Shown in pieces: positions 1 through 6,610 of a stretch of DNA of 40,379 nt. The notes under the pieces were generated by a model, which searched no databases, was not told the DNA's origin, and saw only the letters and a list, made by a program, of their open reading frames with translations. The DNA is taken from NCBI RefSeq assembly GCF_900115365.1, contig NZ_FOWD01000036.1, positions 1 through 40,379 on the forward strand, read 5' to 3'. The stretch is from Anaerocolumna aminovalerica (GTDB lineage Bacteria; Bacillota; Clostridia; Lachnospirales; Lachnospiraceae). Every line of letters starts with the position of its first letter. Position 1 is the stretch's first letter. The translations under genes and the position numbers were made by a program.

Positions 1-61
1 TAGAAGTAAGAAGAGTATTCATTTCTTGAAAAAAATCCTTTAAGTTATTACGAATAGACAT
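1..61 (-). CDS. 5' end of an unidentified gene running off the window
   Basis: An ATG on the minus strand at 61-59 is preceded by GGAGGG at 73-68, a good ribosome site 6 bases away. The reading frame stays open to the window edge and gives only 20 residues (MSIRNNLKDFFQEMNTLLTS), too few to name a family. The short charged start and the palindrome just upstream would suit a small regulator, but that is a guess. The start is well supported; the product is unknown. Confidence 0.6.
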   Translation of the reverse strand, partial: MSIRNNLKDFFQEMNTLLTS

Positions 62-72
62 AAAAATCCCTC

Positions 73-110
73 CAAAATTTAATAGATAAAATGTATCTAA
101 TAAAATTTTG
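73..110. promoter_or_regulatory. Palindrome in the leader of the partial minus-strand gene
   Basis: The core is TAGATA-AAATG-TATCTA at 83-99, a perfect 6-bp dyad with a 5-base loop. It extends outward imperfectly (CAAAATTT on one side, AAATTTTG on the other). It lies directly upstream of the ribosome site of the gene starting at 61. It could be an autoregulatory operator or an RNA hairpin; the sequence does not separate the two. A TTGACA on the minus strand at 131-126 may be the -35 box, but no good -10 is spaced from it. Confidence 0.45.
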
Positions 111-203
111 AAGGGAACATTTGTTTGTCAATTCGCATTTTAACCAAAACACCTATAAATAAATATACAATATGACGGTAGTGTCCTTAAGTTGACGACA
201 TTG

Positions 204-230
204 AGCGTCCTACTGCAACAAATTTTTATT
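204..230 (-). repeat. 27-bp dispersed repeat, left copy
   Basis: Read on the minus strand this begins in the stop codon of the membrane-protein gene (226-1332) and is AATAAAAATTTGTTGCAGTA followed by GGACGCT. The same 27 bases, with one change (T to C), occur on the plus strand at 40253-40279 just after the hflX stop codon. The two copies are in inverted orientation about 40 kb apart. This suggests a dispersed intergenic element or a rearrangement footprint. Confidence 0.75.
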
Positions 231-1332
231 CTGCTTCACTAGTAGTTGCACTTTCTTGGTTATTATCAGTATTATTTTCATTAGCATATGGTATTTTGAT
301 GAAGGTTTCATAGTCTTTTTTAAAGCATTTCGCTAATTCGTCAGAATATCCAGTTACTATATGAGGATGATCCTGAGAAAGAGTTTCTATTACATAATCA
401 ATATCATAAGCATCTTTTAAAGTAGCAATGTGTTTTTTCTTATCCTTAGTAAGCATGATTAATGATTTCATTTGATAAATATTTAACCCATAAAACCTAT
501 GTGTTCTTTCTTGGCGGTAGATCCATATAAGATCTTCGTTTTTAACAACGTGTGCTCTTAATCCATTGAAGAAGAAGGTCCAGTTTTGGCCTACTTTTAC
601 GTTATCAATGGATTTACCATTTAGATAATCGGCTTCCAATCTTTCAATATTAACACTATCTGAATGTTTTTTTATGTATTTTTTAATCGGATTTATGTAT
701 ATTCCGCTTAATCCCTGAAACAGAATAAGTAGAATACATGAAAGGAGAATAATGAAAAGTACAAAAGCTATATTTATCATAAAGGAATCATATTTACCCA
801 CATAACCTACTTCTAAAACATAAGGCATTGTTAAAGCTTCAATTTCTTCCGGGGTAAAACTGGTTGCTTCTGAGAAATAACTATTGTAATATTCCAGAGG
901 TTTTTCATCTAATTTATTGATGGTTCCTTTTACTTTCCAAGTGGCAGGAGGTTCTAAAGTTGTTTGAGTAATATAGTCATAACTATCTTCATAGAGTTTT
1001 TGTGTGGTGTAAAAGTGCTTCTTATCCACATGTAAAGCAATAATTTTTTCTTGACTTAATGTGATGATATAATACATATCTGTGGATTCTTGTCGCCCAT
1101 CTTCATATTCATTATATTTTTCTGCGAATACATCATAAATAAAATCAATATCATATTCAACATAGGAATTTGGAATCTCATCAAGTGATAATGAATTTAA
1201 ATCTACCGGCCCTTTGAAGTTCTTTATAAAACTTGAACCAAATAGGATAAGAATAAGAATCATGGCACCGATTGAAAATCCTATAATCTTTCTACTCTGT
1301 TTTATCGATTGCTTTTTTAATAATTCCAACAT
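226..1332 (-). CDS. Two-segment membrane protein of unknown function (DUF6709-like?)
   Basis: This is a 368-residue protein with a membrane segment near residues 18-36 and a second near 187-208. Between them is an extracytoplasmic part of about 150 residues, and the C-terminal half of about 150 residues is cytoplasmic, ending in a Q/N/E/T/S-rich tail. No catalytic motif is visible. The layout resembles the uncharacterised DUF6709 proteins of Lachnospiraceae, but that is recalled from memory. The ATG at 1332 has a GAAAGGG ribosome site 7 bases upstream, which overlaps a perfect hairpin. It appears to be transcribed alone, on the same strand as the broken rhodanese and ferredoxin genes behind it. 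The gene is clearly real; the function is unknown. Confidence 0.8.
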   Translation of the reverse strand: MLELLKKQSIKQSRKIIGFSIGAMILILILFGSSFIKNFKGPVDLNSLSLDEIPNSYVEYDIDFIYDVFAEKYNEYEDGRQESTDMYYIITLSQEKIIALHVDKKHFYTTQKLYEDSYDYITQTTLEPPATWKVKGTINKLDEKPLEYYNSYFSEATSFTPEEIEALTMPYVLEVGYVGKYDSFMINIAFVLFIILLSCILLILFQGLSGIYINPIKKYIKKHSDSVNIERLEADYLNGKSIDNVKVGQNWTFFFNGLRAHVVKNEDLIWIYRQERTHRFYGLNIYQMKSLIMLTKDKKKHIATLKDAYDIDYVIETLSQDHPHIVTGYSDELAKCFKKDYETFIKIPYANENNTDNNQESATTSEAE

Positions 1333-1343
1333 AATTTGACCCT

Positions 1344-1364
1344 TTCAAGGTTTATGACCTTGAA
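1344..1364 (-). promoter_or_regulatory. Perfect hairpin overlapping the ribosome site of the 226-1332 gene
   Basis: TTCAAGGT-TTATG-ACCTTGAA is an 8-bp perfect stem with a 5-base loop. On the minus strand its 3' arm runs into the GAAAGGG ribosome site (about 1340-1346), and a TATAAT-like -10 lies just upstream (about 1372-1377). It may be an operator around the transcription start, or a leader hairpin that limits ribosome access. Confidence 0.45.
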
Positions 1365-1450
1365 TCCCTTCTATTATACTAATGGTAATATTTACTACGC
1401 CATAGAATAAAGTATATGAATTAATATAGAATGTCAAGAGTAAATTTAGC

Positions 1451-1696
1451 CTATTTGGAAAGCTGAAAAGGCGCTGAAGCGCCAGAAGTAAGGATGGCAC
1501 CTTCTATATGGCCTTCTTGATATTCTTCTTGGCTTCTTACATCCAAAATGATGATATCCCTATTCTCATCCATCATTTTCTTGGCTTCTATTGCACTTAT
1601 AGTGGTGTGAGTAGTTTTTTCATCTTTTTTCCCACAACCGGCCATTATAATAAGGGTACATGTCAGTGATAATATTAGGAATAGTTTTTTTCGCAT
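1451..1696 (-). pseudogene. Truncated rhodanese-domain lipoprotein
   Basis: The 81-residue product starts with a lipoprotein signal (lipobox MAGC near residues 18-21). It continues with the first third of a rhodanese domain, including the typical ILDVRSQEEYQEGHIEGAI stretch. Homology then stops and the frame ends in a short foreign tail. The catalytic-cysteine half of the domain is missing, so sulfur-transfer activity is not expected. The break coincides with a GGCGCTGAAGCGCC hairpin repeat that recurs at 8785. A full-length lipoprotein of this type would have about 130-150 residues. The ATG is supported by AAGGA upstream. I call it a degraded gene, though a short lipoprotein may still be made. 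Confidence 0.7.
1467..1497 (+). repeat. Hairpin repeat, copy 1 (GGCGCT-GA-AGCGCC)
   Basis: A GC-rich perfect hairpin at 1470-1483 is flanked by AAA on the left and CAGAA...AGGAT on the right. The same arrangement is found at 8782-8810. AGCT also precedes both copies. This copy lies at the point where the rhodanese reading frame loses homology. Confidence 0.65.
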
Positions 1697-1788
1697 TTTA
1701 AAAATCCTTTTTCTATTGTATTTTGTCTATTATATATAGTAATTTTAATATATATATTTTGGCTTATAAATACATAATTAATCCTATT

Positions 1789-1980
1789 TTATACCAGTAC
1801 TAATGCCTTGCGAGGGCAGAAGTTGATACATTTACCGCACCGGATGCAAGCCTCCTGGTCTACAGTTGGAGCTTTGTAGCGTTCCTGCTTTAGGGCTTCT
1901 ACCGGACAGATGAGTACAGATGGACAAAGATGATTTTGGGGGCAATTTTCTGTAATTACTTTTAATGTTTTTTGATTCAT
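1789..1980 (-). CDS. Small ferredoxin-like 4Fe-4S protein
   Basis: This is a 63-residue protein. The C-terminal half has a canonical cluster motif CIRCGKCINFCP. The N-terminal half has an irregular cysteine set (CPQNHLCPSVLICP) of the kind seen in small clostridial ferredoxins fused to or paired with flavoproteins. The start is set at the second possible ATG (1980), because AAAGGAGT lies 7 bases before it and nothing precedes the upstream ATG. It is divergent from the thioredoxin-reductase-like gene at 2228 with about 250 bp between. It is probably an electron carrier; serving as the donor to that flavoprotein is an inference from position. Confidence 0.8.
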   Translation of the reverse strand: MNQKTLKVITENCPQNHLCPSVLICPVEALKQERYKAPTVDQEACIRCGKCINFCPRKALVLV

Positions 1981-2147
1981 GGTATTTAACTCCTTTATAT
2001 ACATAATAAAATATATTTCTTAATAAATATATTTATTTGCTCTCTTTAATATAAATAATTCATTCTTTTAGTTCAGTAAATTTAATCATTTATTATTTCT
2101 TCTTCATTTTCAAAATCTAATATTATTTGTTTTAAAAGTTATGTAAA

Positions 2148-2164
2148 CTGTGATTTTATCACAG
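2148..2164. promoter_or_regulatory. 15-17 bp palindromic activator-type site upstream of the flavoprotein
   Basis: CTGTGATTTTATCACAG is a perfect palindrome. Its centre (2156) is 29 bases before the TATAAT at 2185-2190, which puts it near -41 from the expected start. This is the usual position for a class II activator site replacing a weak -35 box. The half-site pattern TGTRA-N5-TYACA is shared with the site at 9509-9523. Confidence 0.55.
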
Positions 2165-2184
2165 AACTTAAAATCCATTATTAT

Positions 2185-2190
2185 TATAAT
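2185..2190 (+). promoter_or_regulatory. -10 box of the flavoprotein promoter
   Basis: TATAAT lies about 38 bases before the ATG at 2228. No good -35 box is found 17 bases upstream; the palindrome at 2148-2164 occupies that place, suggesting an activator-dependent promoter. Confidence 0.5.
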
Positions 2191-2227
2191 TATCTAGACT
2201 GATAAAACACAGAAGGAGGATATTACC

Positions 2228-3100
2228 ATGTCAAATGTAGTTATTATAGGAAATGGCCCGGCAGGTATTTCTGCTGCATTATACACAACCAGGGCAGGCA
2301 TTGATACTACTATTATAGGTAAAGACTATGGTGCTTTGTTAAAAGCAGCAAAAATAGAGAATTATTATGGTTTTCCAAATCCCATATCCGGCAAACAGTT
2401 AATTGAAGATGGAATGGAACAAGCAAAAAGATTAGGGGTCAAAATTATTTCAGATGAAGTTGTTGGTTTATCTTATAGTGACAAATTTATAGTATTAACA
2501 AAAGACAGGCAATATTCTGGGGATAGTGTAATTATTGCTACCGGAACTTCCCGTACCAAACCTAAAATAAAAGGTTTGAAAGAATATGAGGGACACGGTG
2601 TCAGTTATTGTGCCGTTTGCGATGCATTTTTCTATAGAGGAAAAGACGTTGCAGTATTAGGAAATGGTGAATATGCTTTACATGAAGCACTTGAGCTGCT
2701 GCCAACTTCAAAGTCCGTTACCATTCTTACTAATGGTAAAGAATTAGCTGCAGAAATACCAGCTAAGATTAAAGTGAATACCCATGTAATCGAAGAATTT
2801 TCAGGTAGTGAGGTTTTAGAAAAGGTGATCTTTCAAGATGGCAACTTTATGAATATATCAGGCTTGTTTGTGGCAGCAGGAGTAGCAGGAAGTACGGATC
2901 TTGCTAAAAAAATCGGCGCCAATACAGAGAATAATAAGATTCTTGTTGATGGGAATATGGCAACGAATATACCGGGGCTTTATGCAGCTGGAGATTGTAC
3001 TGGAGGGCTGCTGCAGATATCCAAAGCGGTATATGAAGGCGCCAAAGCCGGTAATGACATTATAAAGTATATAAGAAGAATAAATAAAAAGAGTGCATAA
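2228..3100 (+). CDS. Thioredoxin-reductase-like flavoprotein, probably NAD(P)H-independent (FFTR type)
   Basis: This 290-residue two-domain flavoprotein has the FAD-binding GNGPAGISAA near residue 8, the redox-active pair CAVC (C128, C131), and a C-terminal FAD motif (YAAGDCTGGLLQISKAV). In ordinary TrxB the second dinucleotide site reads GGGDSAxEEA and is followed by HRRxxxR. Here it reads GNGEYALHEA and the arginine motif is absent (TNGKELAAE). Clostridia have a described family of ferredoxin-dependent flavin thioredoxin reductases with such losses, and this protein fits it. It likely reduces thioredoxin or related disulfides with electrons from ferredoxin. AGGAGG precedes the ATG. The DUF6132 gene follows after 68 bases, probably in the same transcript. 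Confidence 0.85.
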   Translation: MSNVVIIGNGPAGISAALYTTRAGIDTTIIGKDYGALLKAAKIENYYGFPNPISGKQLIEDGMEQAKRLGVKIISDEVVGLSYSDKFIVLTKDRQYSGDSVIIATGTSRTKPKIKGLKEYEGHGVSYCAVCDAFFYRGKDVAVLGNGEYALHEALELLPTSKSVTILTNGKELAAEIPAKIKVNTHVIEEFSGSEVLEKVIFQDGNFMNISGLFVAAGVAGSTDLAKKIGANTENNKILVDGNMATNIPGLYAAGDCTGGLLQISKAVYEGAKAGNDIIKYIRRINKKSA

Positions 3101-3168
3101 AATTTGAATATAAACGGGTTCAAAATATTTAGACAAAAAGAATGCATCAATATTTGAGGGATAAAGTT

Positions 3169-3333
3169 ATGTTATTAAAATTAATATTAGGAACCGTCAT
3201 TGGAGGAATTTTAGGATATCTTTATTATAAAAAAGCCGGTTGTCCAAATGGCAGATGTAAAATCACTTCCAACCCATATAATTCAACCATATATGGTGCA
3301 TTAATGGGATTCTTACTTAGCAGTACATTATAA
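3169..3333 (+). CDS. DUF6132-like small membrane protein
   Basis: This 54-residue protein has one N-terminal hydrophobic segment containing glycines (GTVIGGILGYLYYKKAG), a CPNGRC motif, the conserved-looking string ITSNPYNSTIYGALMG, and a second short hydrophobic end. I recognise this pattern as DUF6132, often found beside rhodanese and thioredoxin-like genes. The start is placed at 3169, since GAGGG lies 8 bases upstream; the earlier ATG at 3142 has no ribosome site. The two cysteines may bind metal or sulfur, but no biochemical function is known to me. It sits between the flavoprotein and the membrane 4Fe-4S protein. Confidence 0.8.
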   Translation: MLLKLILGTVIGGILGYLYYKKAGCPNGRCKITSNPYNSTIYGALMGFLLSSTL

Positions 3334-3351
3334 TTTTTGATGAGGTATGAT

Positions 3352-3909
3352 ATGCGTAATAATAAATATTTATTTCTTTTCACACTTACTTTTTTTACAT
3401 TAGGAATTGTCAATATTCATTTTGCATTATTGGGATTTATCTGTATGACTCTTCCTATAATTTTATTAATTAAAAATCAAAGAAAAACTTGGTGTCAAGG
3501 TTACTGCCCAAGGTCAAGCCTTTATACAACCATAGGGAAAACAAAGAAATGGAAATCAAGAAATACTCCACGTTTCTTCATTAAGGGGAATATGAAGTGG
3601 ATTATGTTACTATACTTTGGAATTAGTTTAAGCTTTATAACTATGTCAACAATTGCTGTTGCCAGAGGGATAAAACCGGCGATGGAAATATTAAGATTTC
3701 TTATTATAATTCCAATTCCATTTAAAATGCCCCAGCTTATTGATATGATTGAAATAGCCCCATGGGTAACACATCTGGCATATCGATTTTATTCCATGAT
3801 GATGACAACTACAATATTAGGTTTGGTATTAGGATTACTATATAAGCCCAGAACCTGGTGTACCGTTTGTCCAATAGCAACTATTTCGGATGTGATTCTT
3901 AAAAAATAA
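3352..3909 (+). CDS. Membrane 4Fe-4S protein (NapH/NosR-like cysteine motifs)
   Basis: This 185-residue integral membrane protein has about four hydrophobic segments. Two cysteine motifs flank the core: WCQGYCPRSSL near residue 47 and RTWCTVCPIATISD near the C-terminus. Such CxxxCP/CxxCP motifs at membrane edges occur in NapH/NosR/CcoG-type proteins that move electrons across the membrane through iron-sulfur clusters. The number of cysteines here is lower than needed for two full classical clusters. The start at 3352 is chosen because GATGAGG lies 6 bases before it; upstream TTG and ATG codons overlap that ribosome site. It is the third gene of a likely flavoprotein-DUF6132-FeS operon. Confidence 0.78.
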   Translation: MRNNKYLFLFTLTFFTLGIVNIHFALLGFICMTLPIILLIKNQRKTWCQGYCPRSSLYTTIGKTKKWKSRNTPRFFIKGNMKWIMLLYFGISLSFITMSTIAVARGIKPAMEILRFLIIIPIPFKMPQLIDMIEIAPWVTHLAYRFYSMMMTTTILGLVLGLLYKPRTWCTVCPIATISDVILKK

Positions 3910-3922
3910 TAATATTGATTAA

Positions 3923-3965
3923 AGAAGATTCTTAAACAGAGGTTTAAGAATCTTCTGATTTTTCT
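3923..3965. terminator. Intrinsic terminator between convergent genes
   Basis: AGAAGATTCTTAAAC at 3923-3937 pairs perfectly with GTTTAAGAATCTTCT at 3942-3956 around an AGAG loop, and GATTTTTC follows. It lies 13 bases after the 4Fe-4S gene and 11 bases before the end of the minus-strand LysR gene, so it may serve both. Confidence 0.85.
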
Positions 3966-3975
3966 GTAACACCGT

Positions 3976-4860
3976 CTATTGTATTTGGGTATCTTCCATA
4001 CACATATTAATAAATTCCATAGAAGTTTTCGTAAGAAACTTCTTTTTATGGTAAATGATATAAAGTTCTCTTTGAAGATTAAGATCCTTTATATGAAGTC
4101 TTTTTATTCTATTTTCTTTCATATGATTTTCTGCAAGTATATGTGGCAGTACAGATATACCTATTCCGTCAGACACACCATTTATAATGGCTGCAGTACT
4201 TGTACTTTCCCATATTGGTACAATGGTAAGACCATGAAGTAGTAATAGTGATTCTACAAGTTCACGGGTACCGCTATTTTTTTCCCGCATAATAAACCTC
4301 TGGGTCTTCAAATCTTTTATGGTTATTTCTTCTTTTTCTAATAATGGATTATTAATATCACAAATAACAATTAGTTCATCCTTAAGAAAACATTTTGATA
4401 TTATGTTATCTGAATGAACCAAGCCTTCAATCAGTCCAATGTCTAATTCGTTACTTAATATTAAATCTTCTATAATATCAGAACTGTTTATAGTTACATA
4501 GGTTTGTATGTCTGGAAATTTCTCTGAGAAATGTTTTATGTATTTGGGCATGAGCTGATTACCAATTGTAATACTGGAACCAATTCGAAGAGAGCCTATG
4601 GTGTCAGAATTACGAACTTTGGTTTCTAATTCCTCAAACATAGAGGTGATATGAAGGGCATAATCCAGTACTGTTTTTCCAACTTCGGTAAGGTATATTT
4701 TTTTTGAAATACGGTCAAATAATTTTACACCATAATAATCTTCCATTTCTTTAATTGCACCACTGATTGCAGGCTGTGAAATGAATAATTTCTTAGATGC
4801 CTGTGTAATACTATTTTCCTGACAAACAATTACAAATATTTTCATGTGACGTAAAGTCAT
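3976..4860 (-). CDS. LysR-family transcriptional regulator
   Basis: This 294-residue protein has an N-terminal winged helix-turn-helix (LRHMKIFVIVCQENSITQAS, then LFISQPAISGAIKEMEDYYG and LFDRISKKIYLTEVG). A periplasmic-binding-like effector domain follows, starting near residue 88 (GSLRIGSSITIGN). The length is normal for the family. AGGAGG lies 6 bases before the ATG. The gene is divergent from two chromate-transporter genes. A palindrome in the shared intergenic region (4892-4908) is a likely binding site. By the usual LysR arrangement it should control the divergent chrA pair; the effector is unknown. Confidence 0.9.
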   Translation of the reverse strand: MTLRHMKIFVIVCQENSITQASKKLFISQPAISGAIKEMEDYYGVKLFDRISKKIYLTEVGKTVLDYALHITSMFEELETKVRNSDTIGSLRIGSSITIGNQLMPKYIKHFSEKFPDIQTYVTINSSDIIEDLILSNELDIGLIEGLVHSDNIISKCFLKDELIVICDINNPLLEKEEITIKDLKTQRFIMREKNSGTRELVESLLLLHGLTIVPIWESTSTAAIINGVSDGIGISVLPHILAENHMKENRIKRLHIKDLNLQRELYIIYHKKKFLTKTSMEFINMCMEDTQIQ

Positions 4861-4891
4861 AATTTCCTCCTTCTATATACATAAGTAAATA

Positions 4892-4908
4892 GTTATAGAT
4901 AATATAAC
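4892..4908. promoter_or_regulatory. Candidate LysR operator
   Basis: GTTATA-GATAA-TATAAC is a perfect dyad of the T-N11-A kind. It lies between the divergent LysR and chrA genes, about 35 bases before the -10 box of the chrA promoter. Confidence 0.6.
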
Positions 4909-4918
4909 ATTTTAATAT

Positions 4919-4947
4919 TTTACATATGTTTTTACAAGGACTATAAT
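4919..4947 (+). promoter_or_regulatory. chrA promoter
   Basis: TTTACA (4919-4924), a 17-base spacer and TATAAT (4942-4947) stand 18 bases before the ATG at 4966. Confidence 0.65.
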
Positions 4948-4965
4948 AACTTAGGAGGTAAAGAC

Positions 4966-5538
4966 ATGGAAAAAAACATTAAATTCTACTTAAAATTATT
5001 TTCTTCCACTTTTTCTTTAAGTGCTTTTACATTTGGAGGGGGATTCGTAATCATTCCTTTAATGAGAAAGAAGTTTGTGGAACAATATCATTGGATTGAA
5101 GAAAAAGAAATGCTTGATTTAACTGCCATTGCCCAATCTTCACCGGGGGCTATAGCAGTAAATGCAGCCATACTCATTGGATATCGTTTAGCCGGTATAT
5201 TTGGTGCTGTAATAACAATTATAGGCACCGTATTGCCGCCGTTTATTACTTTATCTATCATTTCATTAGCCTATACTGCTTTTCAGGAAAGCCTTATAGT
5301 TAATTATGTACTTCGAGGCATGCAGGCAGGTGTAGCAGCAGTTATTATTGATGTGGTAATCAGTATGGCCATAGAACTTTTTAAAGAGAAAAAAATAATC
5401 CCGGTGGCAGTAATGACAGGAGTATTTATAGCTGCTTTCTTTTTTAATGTAAGTGTTATTTTACTAATCTTAATTAGCGGTATCATTGGAGCAGCAGAAG
5501 TATTTTTGAATCAGCATAAAAGAGAAGGCGGTAAATAG
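4966..5538 (+). CDS. chrA: Chromate transporter, first half-size subunit
   Basis: This 190-residue membrane protein of the CHR family in its single-domain form has typical motifs: FTFGGGFVIIPLM near residue 20, the amphipathic HWIEEKEMLDLTAIAQSSPGA stretch, and about five to six hydrophobic segments. Known members export chromate; short-chain CHR proteins work as pairs of unlike halves, and the second half is the next gene. AGGAGG lies 8 bases before the ATG. It probably has an oxyanion export role, but the natural substrate in an anaerobe is uncertain. It is followed after one base by the second subunit. Confidence 0.9.
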   Translation: MEKNIKFYLKLFSSTFSLSAFTFGGGFVIIPLMRKKFVEQYHWIEEKEMLDLTAIAQSSPGAIAVNAAILIGYRLAGIFGAVITIIGTVLPPFITLSIISLAYTAFQESLIVNYVLRGMQAGVAAVIIDVVISMAIELFKEKKIIPVAVMTGVFIAAFFFNVSVILLILISGIIGAAEVFLNQHKREGGK

Positions 5539-5539
5539 A

Positions 5540-6106
5540 ATGATTTATTTAAAACTGTTTTGGAGTTTCTTTCAGGTTGGTCTGTTTAGTATAGGCGGGG
5601 GTTATGCTGCTATGCCATTGATTCAAAATCAGGTTGTGGATATCAATCATTGGCTTACTATGAATGAGTTTGCAGATGTTATTACTATATCTCAGATGAC
5701 TCCGGGACCCATTGCAATAAATTCCTCTACCTTTGTAGGCATCCGTGTGGCAGGTATACCGGGTGCAATTATAGCAACGATTGGATGTGTTATTCCATCC
5801 TGCATAATTGTACTTTTTCTTGCCTTTATTTATTATAAATACAGAAATCTTTCTGTTGTAAAGGGAGTATTAAACGGTTTAAGACCAGCTGTGACAGCTA
5901 TGATAGCATCTGCAGGCTTTTCCCTGGTCATATTGGCATTTTGGAATGGAAGCAGCATTTCAACCAAACTTGCTGATTTAGATGTGACAGCCGTTATCCT
6001 ATTTGCAATATCATTGGTGATTCTTAGAAAATGGAAGGCCAATCCCATTTATGTAATGATTGGAGCAGGTATTATTGGGTTAGCTGTTTATTCGTTTATA
6101 GTTTAA
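5540..6106 (+). CDS. chrA: Chromate transporter, second half-size subunit
   Basis: This 188-residue CHR-family protein is related to but distinct from the preceding gene. The motifs GLFSIGGGYAAMPLIQ and ISQMTPGPIAINSSTFVG are visible, with about five hydrophobic segments. It starts one base after the stop of the first subunit, with AAGGCGG as ribosome site, so the two are translationally coupled. Together they should form the antiparallel pair seen in short-chain chromate transporters. No clear terminator follows. Confidence 0.9.
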   Translation: MIYLKLFWSFFQVGLFSIGGGYAAMPLIQNQVVDINHWLTMNEFADVITISQMTPGPIAINSSTFVGIRVAGIPGAIIATIGCVIPSCIIVLFLAFIYYKYRNLSVVKGVLNGLRPAVTAMIASAGFSLVILAFWNGSSISTKLADLDVTAVILFAISLVILRKWKANPIYVMIGAGIIGLAVYSFIV

Positions 6107-6184
6107 ATTCTAAGGCTGCATAAGGAAGCAACTGCCGATTACCAAAGTAATGAGAAGGTCAGAAACATATTAAAAATATACTTG

Positions 6185-6274
6185 TTTAATAAAGTTAAAT
6201 AATAATTTTACTATTCACTTTAATAAAATCAAATAATAAATTCACTATTGACTTTAATAAAATTAAATGTTATA
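6185..6274 (+). repeat. 34-bp tandem repeat (about 2.6 copies) ending in a promoter
   Basis: Copies start at 6185, 6219 and 6253 (the last partial), each beginning TTTAATAAA and containing ACTATTSAC near its end. They differ at only a few positions. The second copy carries TTGACT where the first has TTCACT, and that TTGACT is the -35 box of the downstream promoter. The repeat spacing is close to three helical turns. Confidence 0.75.
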
Positions 6275-6276
6275 TT
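6248..6276 (+). promoter_or_regulatory. Promoter of the DUF2089 gene
   Basis: TTGACT at 6248-6253, a 17-base spacer and TATATT at 6271-6276. The -35 box lies inside a tandem repeat unit. Confidence 0.7.
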
Positions 6277-6306
6277 TAATTATATTAAAGACAAGGAGTG
6301 ATAATT

Positions 6307-6609
6307 GTGCCGATTAACATTGTACCTGAATGGATGATAAACCTTGACGATGAAGACATTGTATTTATAAAAAAATTTCTTTTAGTTTCAGGTTCTCTAA
6401 AAGAAATGGCAAAGCAATATGATGTTACATATCCAACAGTTAGATTACGTTTAGATAAGCTTATACAGAAGATACAAATTAGTGAGGATGCTAATAATGA
6501 ACCATATATTGCATTAATTAAAAGATTGGCCGTAAACGAAAAAATTGATTTTGATACAGCTAAGATTTTAATTTCTGAATATAAAAAGACGAATTGGGAG
6601 GCAGAGTAA
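6307..6609 (+). CDS. DUF2089-family protein (probable DNA-binding regulator)
   Basis: This 100-residue protein contains the DUF2089 pattern: PEWMINLDDEDIVFIKKFLL, then VSGSLKEMAKQYDVTYPTVR, then LRLDKLIQKI. The middle part is a helix-turn-helix. The start is a GTG at 6307, with AAGGAG 8 bases upstream; the earlier GTG at 6298 lies inside that ribosome site. Family members often precede small membrane proteins, as here (next gene begins one base after the stop). It likely regulates its own operon, perhaps through the tandem repeats in the promoter; this is inference. Confidence 0.8.
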   Translation: MPINIVPEWMINLDDEDIVFIKKFLLVSGSLKEMAKQYDVTYPTVRLRLDKLIQKIQISEDANNEPYIALIKRLAVNEKIDFDTAKILISEYKKTNWEAE

Positions 6610-6610
6610 T

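Noticed and set aside
2148-2164. A canonical Crp or Fnr site
   Set aside because: The half-sites are separated by 5 bases, not the 6 (TGTGA type) or 4 (TTGAT type) of the classical sites, so only a Crp/Fnr-like activator is suggested.
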